Below, piece by piece: positions 1 to 12,272 of a stretch of 64,000 bases of DNA. Origin of the DNA: Saxidomus purpurata (lineage: Eukaryota > Mollusca > Bivalvia > Venerida > Veneridae). Under the pieces are notes generated by a model. That model made no database searches. It worked only from the letters and a program-made list of their open reading frames with translations, and was not told the DNA's origin. The stretch covers positions 34,401,548-34,465,547 of the forward strand of contig JAFMSR010000010.1 in the NCBI GenBank assembly GCA_022818135.1, given 5' to 3'. A program made the position numbers and the translations under genes. Positions within the stretch are counted from its first letter, which is position 1, and each line of letters starts with the position of its first letter.

Positions 1-2189
1 CCCCGAGACTATCTATTTATAGTTTGTCTCCAGGTCTGGGAATTTTTCATTGTTTATTTTTGTATGCATGTACCTCATTCAAATTTAATAAAAACATATT
101 TATCTTATTGTTTATTATGAAATACATTGTTAACAAGGTGTCACGGTCATGTGACCCTTGTTTTAGTAGGCAATTTTGAAAACAACTCAGCGTTTTGCCC
201 CTGACAGTTTGGACAGCCATATAGGCTTCCCCTTTCGCCTGCAAAGTAGATGTAAGTGATACATATGTATGATGTTACTGATGAAGTTGGTTTTGATATC
301 TAAATTTATAAATCCATATTTCAAGTACGATACATTACCATATTGTGTTTGGATTCCATTGTGTTTACTGTTTATTACAAATTGAGTAATGTACAACTGG
401 ACCGACAAAACTAAATATGAGATAATACTGCAACTATTTATTGAGTCAATCGATTTCAAAGTAAACTGTACTTTATGTTAATTCATTGTGTTTACTGTTT
501 ATTACAGCTTAAAATAATAAACAAAAGTAGATATATGTATGAAATAGTCATATGCATGATATCATCGATTGTTGAATATTTGATACTTTTAAATGAAGGT
601 AGATAGTCACATGTTGCAAGTAGAAGAGAATAAAATATTGTACCAATCGCTTATGAGTTGTAATATATAATTTTGTCAAATAAAATTTGCAGGCCTTCCA
701 AAGTCACCCAGTATACCTATTATAAAGATATACTTATTTCATGAAAAACAACATTTCAAAATTATCTGCAAAAGATCATTTCCAAGGTATTTTCATGAAA
801 TTTACAAGCTTGACATTTATTACCTTGGTATTGGATCAATCAAACAAGATTTTTAAAAGTTTTTCCTTTCCATTACCACACACTAAGCTGAGGATCATTT
901 CATCCCCAAAAACGATGTCACTTGTATAAATACATGTATCAGTTTATATCCCAAATTCCCAATTAGATGTTAGACATCAACTGCTCTATTATATTTAGGT
1001 CTGTGTATATATACGTCATAACTAAAAATCATACCATAACAGATTGTGATCGTATCTATAAATATTTTCCATTTTAATGTAATTCCACTTTTAATTTAAT
1101 AATGCCTGAACAATGACGATTTTAAATGATTTGAATAAGCTCAACATGAGTCATGACTGAACTGCACATGGGCTACCCTACCGCCAGCTTGTAAGACCAC
1201 ACTGCTAAAGGGTTAACGAACAGCAAGGTGCAGACAAATAATTATCCACTTTGACCAAGAAGCTCAACGATGGCTGTACCGGCTCCTACCTTACACTTAC
1301 TGACAGTGTGTCATTCAACAAATGGCCTCTTCAAAACACTTACACTTCATTGCAGCAGTTATTTTCTTTTATCAGTTTAGGGTCGATGTTAATATCCACT
1401 TCTATTAACGGCGAGCTCATCGTTGTCACCTATTACACCTTTTTCGCTTGTTACTTTTTACGTTGACACCGTTTTGGGGAATGTGTATTATCCCCGTATT
1501 ATCCGGCCCTATCCGGCCATCATTGTACGGTTTGACGGAAAACGCGGCCGTGCCTATTTATTTTTATAATTCTTTATGTACAATGATAATTTATATACCG
1601 TTGGAAAGCTGACATTCTAAAGTTTACGAATATTAAAACAAATAAAATAGCCGACCGCATTCATGTATTTTATTTTAATGTGAACATTGTTGTTTTTTTT
1701 TCAAAATAGCCAGTATTGATTTTTGAAGGTTGGAAAACACGGTCGTCCCTATTTATTTCTTCATTTTCTTGCATATAGGTTATAAAGTATTAAATATGTC
1801 TTTTGGTTTGAATCGAGTAAATATAGTTTCTACGGTAACTTTAAGTAGGACTACTTAAATATTTTGATTTCCAGTCTTTCACGTACATTTTGTATTGACG
1901 GACTACCCTTATTTTGAAGAGCTTTCTACACTTTATGCAAACAAGAAACAAGATATGAGTTGCTTTATTTAAGGTAGGTAGCCGGCTGCTTTACAGTCAT
2001 GTTAATATTATATTCATTTCAGAAACAAAACTATAGATTCTATAGAATGAAAGGGTGACAGACTTTGTTTAACTTGAGTTTTCATTTTAAATTTTCGAAT
2101 TGCTTTTACTGTGCATACACCTCCAAGTCTACGGTATCTCTTTCAAGAGAACTCCTTTAATATTAGACAGGCAAGTCACTTTATAAGGT
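1..2189. other. Intergenic, no gene recognised; short direct repeats
   Basis: I see no convincing coding region. The open frames here are short and of AT-rich composition. Two direct repeats stand out. A ~24-bp block beginning CATTGTGTTTACTG occurs near 358 and again near 483. A ~28-bp block beginning GGAAAACGCGGCCGTGCC occurs at 1537 and, slightly changed, at 1732. Both look like remnants of dispersed repeats. Confidence 0.5.
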
Positions 2190-2618
2190 CTTATAAAAAA
2201 AATGTGAGCTTCTGTTGGATATATATATGTGATATTTTTTATTTGCAAAATGTAATAAGTTCACCAACATGCTTTACCACAAATTATAAACATGTAGTCC
2301 ATACAAACAAACCTGATACAATTGATAATACTTGCTATTTCAATTGTGGATTAAGTGACGTTCATAATGTAATAGCTTTAAATTTTAATTTAAAAAATAA
2401 CTGGTTAAGATACAGAAGCTTCGAAACTTTTGATGAAAATGTTCAATTCTGATTTGCAGACTCGTATGTCAAACATAAACTGTGATACTGATGATGTTTA
2501 TCTTTTATACAACAATTTTAGTTGTACATTTTTAAATCAACATGCCCCGGTGAAAAAGAAAAGGGTATTTGAGAAAGCTGTGCCTTTCATGAATCATACT
2601 TTTAAAGGTGGATATTAA
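2190..2618 (+). pseudogene. Non-LTR retrotransposon fragment (endonuclease end and linker before RT), frameshifted
   Basis: The translation contains ISSPTCFTTNYK, then CGLSDVHNVIALNF, then YRSFETFDENV. In another frame it continues as FNSDLQTRM and NQHAPVKKKRVFEKAVPFMN. This order (a PTCF block, a GLSDH-like block, a Y-x-x-F block, then an HAPxKKK block) is typical of the C-terminal end of the apurinic-type endonuclease domain and the linker before reverse transcriptase in CR1/Jockey-like LINEs. The frame changes near 2440, and no RT core follows after 2618. It is therefore a truncated, frameshifted relic. The assignment rests on recalled motif order, not on a search. Confidence 0.72.
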
Positions 2619-2749
2619 TCAGATTTTTGCCATGCAATAGATTTGTTTGAAACTTTAACATTTGATCATTTACACTCATTTATGTTCACTTAGCGCTTAA
2701 TTCAAGTAAGATTTTCACTGTAGGTATTTTTAAAATTTGATTTTCCTGT

Positions 2750-2965
2750 CCTGGTTTCCCAACCAAGATAGAGTTATTTTATCATAGTACAAATCTGATA
2801 CACTTACTTTGCCTAAGGAAAGATATAAATATAAGACCTATTGTATTATATCTATAAAATATTTGTATTAACAATTATATATTTAGATGGAATTAATCAG
2901 AAACGCAAGGTTTGAAAAATTATCATTACCTCCCTTTACCTATCTTGGTTGCGAAACCAAGATAT
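2750..2965. repeat. Small hairpin repeat (MITE-like)
   Basis: A ~22-base block at 2750-2771 recurs inverted at about 2940-2962. Each arm is itself nearly palindromic: CTTGGTT, a short centre, then AACCAAG. The interval is about 215 bp, AT-rich and non-coding. It is probably a miniature inverted-repeat element. No target duplication was found. Confidence 0.45.
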
Positions 2966-2991
2966 ATTGAAAATAAATGAATTCAGAAGCT

Positions 2992-3416
2992 AACCGTAGT
3001 TTTAAAAATCAGCGCTTTAAAATATGCTGCAGTACCGTAAACCATTCAATAATCTATGTATAGTTGTTCTTATTAGCATAAAATTTAATGAAGTGTTCAA
3101 TGAACGAAAAATAATGAATAAATACAATTTCAAAGAAGAACTTATGGCGAAACACGCTTCATTTTACCACAATTAATCTATGTAGAGGCATTCTGTATAA
3201 ATCGCATCCACCCATTAATTGTACAACAAAAACTCTACATAGATTATGGAATGGTTTACGGTACTGCAACACATTTTAAACCGCTGATTTTATCAATACT
3301 GACTGTAATTCATATCTGAAACTTTAAGGTTGCGTTATAATAGATCTACTTCCAAAGATTCTATTGTTTATGCTTTAGTAATACTTAGTTTGACATCAGT
3401 AATAGGGTATGTCCCT
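2992..3416 (+). mobile_element. TTAA-flanked non-autonomous DNA transposon, rearranged copy
   Basis: The right part (3100-3416) matches the complete element at 37904-38265 almost throughout and ends in GGGTATGTCCCT followed by TTAA (3417-3420). The expected left terminus is missing. In its place lies an inverted copy of the region near 3237-3290, so 2995-3060 and 3237-3290 pair as a hairpin. I read it as a rearranged or foldback derivative of the same family found at 15.1, 29.1 and 37.9 kb. Confidence 0.6.
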
Positions 3417-3420
3417 TTAA

Positions 3421-4740
3421 ATATTAGTTTAGTTACAATGTATATTATCACATTATTTCCTCCTTTGTCAGTAAAGCAAATTAATAAAATACAGAAACAT
3501 GTTATAGACTAGATCTACAAGAACAATATCAATTCAGTACAACACAAACTACTATAAGAGAGGTATTAAAAGTTGTGTGGAAATTGCTGAGCTTGGCCTA
3601 CAATGTGGTTAAAAATCTGCCATAAAAGGGGGAAAAATAAAATTGTGAACTTCAAAAGAAACTCAGTAGTGCGACCAATAGGAAATATTGAAGGATATTT
3701 ATCTCCCAAAATCGGAACAAACGCAAACGGAAAACAAACGCAACTAGAACACTCGGCTTCCTTAAACGTAACATCAAAACACCTAGACAAAAAATCAGTC
3801 AAGGTAGCCGAATCCGGCTACCTAGCAACTGCAAATAGACATAATGACAACACTAAATCATTCTTATACATAATAATACATAATTATTATTACATTGTAC
3901 AATAAAAAATGATATTATAACCAGATTAATATCATTTTATAGATAGAAAATTAGATCTACTTTGTTTGATGGTGAAATCTGCCACTTTATTTCTTGCCAA
4001 CCGGATAAAATAAATTATCAATACCCGTCCGACGTATTGTTGCTATTTTGTGAAAAGCGTAAGAAATGTAGAAATGAAGGAAATGAAATGACGCAAAGGC
4101 TTTGGCTTTCGTATATTTATTGTACCTGAATTTTGATTAATTAACTTGAGGGCTTCAAACTGCTTAACAGGCCATTTTACCTAGCTGACGTCTCCCGACA
4201 TCTCCTTCCGTCAGTATTTCATTTTAGTTATTTTTTATTTAATGCAGTGAACAGTTGCGGTTATTTTAAACCCTATCTGAAAATGTTGACTTCGAGGAGG
4301 TAATCGGGCGGGGAGACCAAATGGCGGCCGAAACGATAAGTATGTGGGTGGATGGCGTTGTCGTATTAGAATATGCTTCATGTGCACGAATGAAACATAA
4401 TATCTTTAGTTTTGTAACGACAAACCCTGTGTGCTGAACACCTTAAAATTGTTTTTTTTTTACTCCATTTTCTCTTAAAATGACGAAACACAAAGTTTTC
4501 AGTCAGTTCCTTATACAAATTTTTACCTCAAATGCTTTGTTTTGACAAAAAGATCAAATAAGACCGGTTTTACCAACATACAAGCATATTTTGTGATATA
4601 TAGATTTTAAATTATAGGTTTGAATCTTGGGTAAGTAGTTTCTACTGTTAGTACATAAAATCGCTTTAACGCAGCCTTTTTTATCATAATTTATAGACTT
4701 TTATGGCTTACAACACTACCCTTAAAGACAATTAAAATCT
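3421..4740. other. Intergenic; possible short first-exon context near 4321
   Basis: No gene is confirmed here. At 4321 an ATG sits in strong start context (ACCAAATGGCGGCC) within a locally GC-rich patch. It opens a 38-codon frame beginning MAAETISMWVDG, and after the sixth codon there is a possible donor, GTATGT, at about 4340. It could be a first coding exon or chance. The rest is AT-rich and featureless. Confidence 0.25.
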
Positions 4741-6307
4741 CCTTCGTAAGTGACCCCAGGTGGTCAAATATGTTAATCGTTTTATTGCCCCTTATCAGTT
4801 ATAATTCTCTCTGATTAGGTACAGCAGTGTGTCAGTAGACTTGATATGTAATACAATAGTAGGAGCATAAATTTAATTGATTTGTACAGATAATTAATTT
4901 ATAAATTATTTCCTGTTTTTATATTAACAGTTTTATATAGGGGTAATTATGACATTTTACTTTTATTGCAGGATATGAAAAATAATTTTAAATAAATGCA
5001 GTGCAACACTTACTTTAAGTTATATTGAGAATGTTATATATGCTCAAGTAATTAAGCGCCTTCCCGTGGTGTGGCCTGAATGCATTTTTTATCTATAAAG
5101 AATCCTTCTGACTGTATTTATTTCTTTGTAAATTAAAAATGCAACTGAATGCTTCTTCTAACTGTAAAGGAAGCCAAAACTTAATTTCTTTTATGTATCA
5201 AGTGTAAAATTTAATCTAAGTGATAATTGGTTTGCTGTAAGAGTAATTTAAAAATGAAAAAAAAAAATTTTTAAGTTTCTGTCATATTAGAACATTATTT
5301 TGATATAATAACTGTAAGCGTTGATTTGTTTATAATCTAATTGGATTGGGGAATTACATACATTAAAGGTAACTGATAAAATAAAATAATAACATCTTAT
5401 AAAGGTCTTAAAATTTATGTATAACTAACATCCCTTTCCTACATTATCTGTACATAATGTAAGGGAGTTACACAGTAGCAGAATATGATAAACAGAATCT
5501 AGTCTACCAGAGACCAGTCATGTAAATTGACCACTGCTGTGAATTCGCTGTGAATTCGCATGACTGACTCGACCCCTGTGGTGCATACCCCACCTTCATG
5601 TTCAAGTGTCTTTAATTTGAAGATCCATCTATATATAAATAAAAATATGATAAAATTAGGATGTTGGCCAAGGTACAAGAAATTCCTGATCATTTGACTG
5701 TAAAACGTGATGCAAACGATATTATATGCGGGGGAAATGGCACTATCTAGTGATAGGGACTCCATTTATATTTGAACCTCAGAGGAACATCACCAATTTG
5801 CAGTATCGTTATCTTCTCAATTCTTGTTAAATCATATGTTGTCATGCTCTAAATATACTATTACAAAGACTATAGATTTTCAGTAAATGTTTTTTGCACA
5901 CTGTAGTTTCTAAATAATAGTTTATAAAAAACGTTCCCAAAATGATTTTCTTGTGACACTCGTTATTTCCGTCAACCAGTCTCCAGATTAATCATATCTT
6001 GTGAGTTTAAGTAAGATAAATGCTATTTTTACAGAGAGTAAGGTTCGAATGAATTAAAGATAAAAGAGACTAGGACGAGACAAAAAGAGACGGTTTATCA
6101 GAGAGCGACTGTTCCAATTGTTGATTTTCCTTGTAAAAAGAAGAAAAGATGTAAACAATCTGTAGTTGCTTTGACTAGCCGATCATGTAATGGTTGGTGA
6201 CACTGCCAGCACTGTTGTAATCCGATGTTATTGATCGGAGTGCATTCAAATGTATTCGTGGGAAAGAATTCTGGTAAGCTAAACCTCACTGAAAAACTTG
6301 TATTTTA
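4741..6307. other. Unit A left flank, non-coding
   Basis: The part up to about 5570 aligns with 18170-18840 of unit B. The rest up to the foldback element has no clear match there. I see no coding frame. This lies 3' of the minus-strand gene and may include its downstream untranslated region. Confidence 0.5.
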
Positions 6308-7280
6308 CCAAAGAAATACATCAAAACTGATCATGTGACATGCTTTTTAATATAAATATTATTGTTACATCGTATCAGTGTGGGCATATTTCATTTCTTG
6401 AAAATATTATATTTTTTTTATTACATTCTAGATTTCACGTGAATCATTTTTAGGCTAGATTACACGGATGAAATTATGTTGTACGTTTTCGACATGCATT
6501 ATAATCCCGTGTAACATATTGGTTTTTGAGACTCGGGTTTATTTTATTTGTTTCTTGTATCTATTTGATCTACATTTAATATTTTATAAACCATTCGTAA
6601 TTGTTTTGGCAATTTAACTTTCAGGTATATAAAGTTCTATTTCATGGTTGATTAATAGCATCCTTATCATTCTTGAACAATTTTGGATTTAAATAATTTT
6701 TTCGGCGCATCCGTATTAAGCTCAAGAAATAGAGCCTTATAACCGCAGTTACAATTATTATTACCTAAAAGTTGAAATGCCTAAACAATTTCGAATGATC
6801 TATTACATATTTGATATAGATCAATTACATTTGTAGCTACATAAATACATATTGATATATCTGACATGCTTTACTAGTATTACCCACTCATGCTGTATCA
6901 TTTCAATCATTATATTTTGTTATACCATGTTGTTACTGTGTATGTAACCTGGCTATTACAAAAAAAGATATTGTATGTCTGTCAAATAATATAACTCAAA
7001 GTCTTAAAAACACACATGTACAAATACATAGAAATAAATTGCACAGAATCTCAAAAAGTACTACATACATTGTAGTTCCATCCGTGTCGTATAGAATACC
7101 CGTTCCTGGCAATCTAGCCTAAAACGATTCACATTTAATCTAGCATTTTAATAAAACTTGTGATAACTCCTCGAATTTAAAAAAATGAAATACGCGCACC
7201 GATACGATGTGACAATAATATTTTCTATTTATTTATGTTACAAAGCATGTCCCATGAGCAGTTTTGATGCATTTCTTTGG
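6308..7280. mobile_element. Foldback DNA element with ~190-bp terminal inverted repeats
   Basis: The left arm (6308-about 6490) and right arm (about 7085-7280) are imperfect reverse complements. Matching landmarks are CCAAAGAAATRCATCAAAAC at the outer ends, TTACATCGTATC in the middle, and TTTTAGGCTAGATT and ACACGGATG at the inner ends. The centre has no long open frame, so it is non-autonomous. No clear target duplication borders it. No counterpart is seen at the matching place in unit B, which suggests it inserted after the duplication or was lost from B. Confidence 0.65.
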
Positions 7281-8047
7281 AACCAAACTATGCGGAATTT
7301 AAATGGTTAGGGTATATGGTATGTCTCTAATGTCATAAATGTTTGCGGAAATTAATTTTTATGAAAAAGCACTAAAATCAGTCACTTACCGGTGACTTTC
7401 ATACGCCATTTTCCGTGAAGTATAGCAAAACAGAGTCACGTGATTCCCCATAGTGTATTTCGAATGTTCATACTTCACGGGCGGTAAAATAGAATGAACT
7501 GTTCGTCAATTGGCAGTAAAATTCAACTTGGTAAGTTAACATAAGTTTATTGATAAATAATACATTATACAATGTTAAGTTTCAATGACAGTAAGTAAAT
7601 AAACCTAATTAATAAAAACAGAGGGCAAGTTGTATGAATTAGGCAGCAATTCAGCGCTAGCAAATTTCATTCGTATACTGTTCTCCACATAATGGCAAAA
7701 GTTTTGAAGGTTCTCCGTGTTGATTTTCAATTTACCAGTTTTATGTCAAAGTTTAAATTCATGTATATTTGCTAGTCATTTTACTTAATTGTGATGCAAT
7801 ATGACCATTTTGAACGTTCATGTGTAACAATCACAATCTAACAATCACGAAATGATAAGTTTTGCCGTATGTGACCAAACAAACAACCAAACAAAAAGAC
7901 AGAGGATAAACTACAGCTTTCTATTTCAATGTAATTGCCTCAGTTTTAGTACGTATAGCCTCGTGTGTAATCATGCCTAGAAAAGATGAATTTTCATAAG
8001 TAACGTTTTCCATGGGTAATATACAGTCTTGAAGTATTATGTATTTC

Positions 8048-9316
8048 TTAAAACGGCTCGATGATCCAGAAGAATTTTGGTCCTAGCTCTTGGTAGGATG
8101 CGAGCGAAGTTGCCTGGTAAAGAGCTGTTTCGTACATGCATTTGGTCACATCTGATTCCAACCAAATCATGTAGCATGGTTTTTCTGAAGATGATTTTCC
8201 ATGCACCTTTACGAAATACCAGTTCACCCATAGATCTGACGTCTCCAAATAATTCATACAATCAGTTGTGCCAACATATTTTGAGTCTGCTATCTGAATG
8301 CTGAAAACGTTGTATTTTGTACGATGCAACACCAAAAATACACCATCAACAGGATTTCCTCCTCGTATCAAAGAGCTAGCCTCATAGGTTCGTAAGGGAG
8401 ACAAATTCTGAACCGATTTTATTCTATAGACTCCTTTATCCAGGTATGTTAAGTCCTCAGCCTTTAAGCCACGTCTTTCACAAAAGGAGCTTGACAGAGG
8501 CCAGTGACGCAGTTGTGAATTATAGTATAACTTTGCACTTTTTATCGTAGGCTTGCAAAGAAATTCTAGAACAGACTGGTCGTCCAGAAACTGTAACTCC
8601 AGCACATTTTGCACAGACTTTGCATCTGTCTCTAGCATAGACTGGACAGCAAAACGGTAAAGGAGAAAAAGTTCTCGAAAAGTTGCGAGACAGCAGTAGA
8701 GTTCCACGTAATTCATCAAACATTCAAACTTTCTTATTTCCGCTGCTTCTACCATGCTTTTTATCTTTTCACCAAGATATTGAACTTCATCAAGGCCGAT
8801 TTGTACAGGAACATCAGATGCCATCAACAAAACATACTTGTCTTTCTCATATTTCGAAAGTCCTTCTGGATTTGGTATCCCTTGCATATAGCCGATGCAG
8901 TGGCTTATCTTTGTACAAGAAGCTCGGCATTTAGCTCTAAGATCAGTGTCCAAATTAGCTTCAAAACGATCTACTAACGTAGAGGTAACATCATTTGAAA
9001 AGACAAATCCAACAGCTACTGCGACTACCCTACAGACACGTCCTAGCGGTGTTGGTAACGCTGCCAGCACTCGTAAAACTTTGAAAGATATCCTTGAGAA
9101 TTTCATTAAATGTTTGATATTTGTATCGAAGTTTGACTCACCATTGCTACTATTGGCCCCGCTTGGGGAAACATCTTTGAAGTCAGCCATCAAAATGACT
9201 TGCAATGAGTCGTTTAGTTCTACGCGGGTTTCATCAGAAACAGAGAGCTTTTCTATTTCATCACGTAAATCTTGAAGCATTTTGGTAGACACTAATGATC
9301 TATTTGGTTCTTCCAT
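8048..9316 (-). CDS. Paralogue A: uncharacterised 422-aa two-part protein (helical N-terminus, beta-rich C-terminus)
   Basis: This is an intact single-exon frame of 422 residues, MEEPNRSL to WIIEPF. The frame is open upstream to an ATG at 9457, but I place the start at 9316. All three paralogues share a splice acceptor (TTTACAG) just upstream of this ATG, and the extension is not conserved. Residues 1-45 and 65-260 look helical, with a hydrophobic stretch at about 94-107. Residues 285-422 look like short beta strands (GVYRIKSV, VFLVLHR, WYFVKVHG, CYMIWLES, KFFWIIE), perhaps trefoil-like. Conserved cysteines lie at about 95, 130, 134, 140, 199, 208, 209, 254, 279, 381 and 393. There is no signal peptide. 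By hand count it is about 84% identical to paralogue C. I do not recognise the family. A helical bundle plus beta domain recalls some pore-forming proteins, but no catalytic or pore motif proves it. Confidence 0.8.
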   Translation of the reverse strand: MEEPNRSLVSTKMLQDLRDEIEKLSVSDETRVELNDSLQVILMADFKDVSPSGANSSNGESNFDTNIKHLMKFSRISFKVLRVLAALPTPLGRVCRVVAVAVGFVFSNDVTSTLVDRFEANLDTDLRAKCRASCTKISHCIGYMQGIPNPEGLSKYEKDKYVLLMASDVPVQIGLDEVQYLGEKIKSMVEAAEIRKFECLMNYVELYCCLATFRELFLLYRFAVQSMLETDAKSVQNVLELQFLDDQSVLEFLCKPTIKSAKLYYNSQLRHWPLSSSFCERRGLKAEDLTYLDKGVYRIKSVQNLSPLRTYEASSLIRGGNPVDGVFLVLHRTKYNVFSIQIADSKYVGTTDCMNYLETSDLWVNWYFVKVHGKSSSEKPCYMIWLESDVTKCMYETALYQATSLASYQELGPKFFWIIEPF

Positions 9317-9369
9317 TTTTTTCAGACTATACTGCTGTGACAAACTTTCTCTTCTTTTGTTGTAAGTTT
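9317..9369 (-). other. 5' untranslated exon part with splice acceptor, paralogue A
   Basis: On the minus strand an intron-like end (TGTATTTACAG) stops at 9370 and is followed by 53 bases before the ATG at 9316. The same acceptor at nearly the same distance precedes paralogues B (54 bases) and C (40 bases). I infer that transcription starts in a non-coding exon at higher coordinates, which I could not locate. Confidence 0.55.
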
Positions 9370-12180
9370 CTGTAAATACAAGTAACAGTACACATAAATA
9401 AGGGTTTTTAATTACGTTCGCATAACACGAGCGTACTGTATTTTTCGTTATCCACATTAAATCAGCTTGATACGTTGCAGTTTGCTTGTAGCGATATTAC
9501 TTTTCAGTAATTATTATCTATTTTGGCTTTCCAAATGATTTGCTGCCTATGCATATGTATATCACTAGCAAATATTACGTGTAATGTTTGAACTAAAGCT
9601 GGTACACATAAATTTACTACCCGTTTACTAATCAATAGGGTTAGTTTATATATACATGTATATTTGATTTATTCATATCTATATGCTTTGTGTACATCTA
9701 CAAAATTAAAAAGACTTTTAGACTTTTAACCTATTGACAGTATAATCATTAAAATTAATTTTACACAACTTACCAGTCAATTACATCCTAAAATTGAATA
9801 TGCCTGGAGCTATTTACATTTAGCAGGAAGATAAGTTAACACAATAGAGTCGGACACGGACTGCAGACTACGGAATTAACGAAGGGGTTTTCTCAAAAGT
9901 AAAATATATATAAATATCTTCAGTTTGTGTGGGTGTGCAGAAAACAACATTTTTAACTGAAAACAACCCCATCATCTGAGCTACTATTTAAACAAGTTCT
10001 TCATATCTTATAAGGTACTTTATGTATATCGCTTGCTGAGTTATTGCATCTTACAAATGTACACATATTTAAAATACAAATACTTCTTAGAGGTATTATT
10101 TAGTATGGCACAGACAATTCCAACCTTCAAATGTTATACATCAGGGTTTGTTGCATGTATTCTGAGTTTCTGTTTGGTCAATACGCATAATCCGGTTTTG
10201 CTTCTGTGTTTCTCTTTCAATGATACGCTGAGAGGCAACCGCCCATTAACAGAACCACATATTCGATATTTTCTAGGACATTGTAGTTGCCACGTAATTC
10301 ATACACATAACATACAGTGGTGGAACTATTGTTTATAAAGAGAGTGGATTTCTTGGCCACACAAATGAGGTTGAACCTTATGTCGGATAAGATATAACCT
10401 TACAGGTATCCTGTGATGACTAGCTTTACAGGTGTACATATACATGTATAGCCCGGAAGCTAGGAAGAGAACTAAGACTTTGTACGAAATATAACAGATA
10501 ATGTACACTCCTAAAGAATGAGTGTTGAACATGTAATTTCAGAACTGAAGTCATGTATGGCTATAAATTCTGTTTGGTGGCACCAACGAGCAATGATCGC
10601 AAGTGCGGTGAAAATATGCCCTGGACTGTTGTGTAGAAGAAAAGAAATCGGATTGAATTGTTTAAATAAACAAGAACTGTCACTTATAAGTAACGAATGT
10701 CCCCAAAATGATTCCTGTGCATAGCACTACTATTCATTGCCAAATAACTCATATTCAAAGTTTGATATAGAATCATTGCATATTGAAGCAATATGATCTG
10801 ACAAAAATCAACAGAAACAAGAAAACAATATCACAATTCATAATTCAACACTACACTTCCTTTGAATGTCCTTTCATTGTATTTGAACGAATTTCCCCCA
10901 GCCCTAAAAAGAGGGGAACTAATGTAACACATGTAACAAAGGGGGTGGGGGTAATTTAAAACTTAGGCAAAGTAAAGTCATGGTTCCTGCACACTTCCTC
11001 TCATTGTGCTCTATCTACGAATGAAGTTTCGTGTAATTCCCGGAAATATCTTTGGATTTGAAGTGGACACGGACAGGCGGGCGGAAAGACGTGTCGATTT
11101 CTATATGCCAGAAGAAGTTCCTTCTGGGCATAAGGATAATTGATTCGTATATTTCGTCAATGTTCATTCAATTAACTACAAAGCAGTTGCAATTGCAGGA
11201 TGATATACACACTTGGAGAAAACTCATAAGAGTATTCAGTAGTCAGCAATCCGTCACTTTGTGTTCGGGGGTGTAATAAGTAGAGCTATTTTTGACTGCT
11301 TACTATCAAGCTATGCAAGTGACGCCCGCATAAAGATTATACTTAGTAAACGTAGACATTTAGTGTTTCTACCAACGCAGACGTTTAGTGTCGTCCAACA
11401 TAAACACTTCAGTCCATATTATACTAGTTACTGTATTTGTTTGACAAATGCAGGACGGTCATATGTTGCTCGCTGGCTAGACTATGGTATTCTAAAAGTC
11501 TTAAATGTAGAATTGTCACTGATCTTATTGTAGTAATGAAAGCAAAACTACATTTTGGGTAGAACGTCTGCACAGAAAAACTGAAACTGAAAACAAGAAA
11601 TTGTAAAAGTGCATGCATACTTAAATGATATAAAAGTAGCTTGTCAAATGATGCCTATATAACGTTCAACAAAAAACTGTATTTACCTTTCTTAAGTGCG
11701 ATTAATATCTAGTTTGAGACTTTCTTTAAAGTTTGTTTAAAGTACATTCTTATTCAACATTGTCAATTTATAGACAGCCATAAATCCATTTTTACAGTAT
11801 ATGAATATATGTATTGCCATTTTGTCCCAGTTAAAAACATTTTTTTGTACTCTTTAAGCCTTTATTACCTCACTATTCTATGGAAAACACTTTGTGACAG
11901 TCGTAACTGACTACCTTAAAGTTTTAAAACACCTCATTTAAGTCTCGTCCTTAATTTTGAGCAATCAAAAGTTGTTTTAAAGTTTAGAATACGAAACCTG
12001 CTATTCCATTGAAATATGACAGTTTATTCGTAGAATTATGAAGTTTCTCGAAACTAGAAAAAATATATTCGAAATAAAAACATAGTTGTATGGTAAAGAA
12101 AGTGTAAAGTTTTTTGTTGATTTAGTGTAACTTCAATAATTCTTGAAACCATTAATTAACTAGCTTCCGACTCACCAACC
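9370..12180. other. Upstream (5') flank of paralogue A; non-coding
   Basis: Parts match unit B (about 23330-25200) and unit C (about 40640-41300), for example around 9545, 9700-9790 and 11275-11330. The open frames in this stretch are not preserved between copies, so I do not call genes. Any promoter and first non-coding exon of paralogue A should lie here or further right. Confidence 0.45.
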
Positions 12181-12189
12181 GGCGACATC

Positions 12190-12272
12190 AGAAAGGAAGG
12201 ACCCCTGTTGGAATTAGAACATTCTGGCTCCCGCTACCAAGGCGGATGCCTTAACCAGTAGACCAAAGGAGA
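12190..12272 (-). repeat. Decayed tRNA-derived sequence (tRNA-Pro-like)
   Basis: On the minus strand a tRNA-like head is visible: GGTCTACTGGTTAAGGC (A-box region), then a stem CCGC/GCGG around the loop CTTGGTA, which would carry a TGG anticodon, then a damaged B box (TTCTAATTCC). The T-arm is broken, so I do not call a functional tRNA. The same relic occurs in unit B at about 25215-25302, so it predates the duplication. Confidence 0.5.

Noticed and set aside
8683..9275. Plus-strand frames of 83-126 codons opposite paralogue A (and the same opposite B and C)
   Set aside because: They are antisense shadows of the conserved minus-strand gene. They recur in the copies only because the gene does.
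9317..9457. 47-residue N-terminal extension of paralogue A with a hydrophobic patch, possibly a signal peptide
   Set aside because: It crosses the splice acceptor conserved in all three copies, and B and C have no matching extension, so it is probably intron read in frame.
12190..12272. Functional tRNA-Pro gene
   Set aside because: The T-arm and acceptor stem do not pair, and the same decayed relic occurs in unit B.
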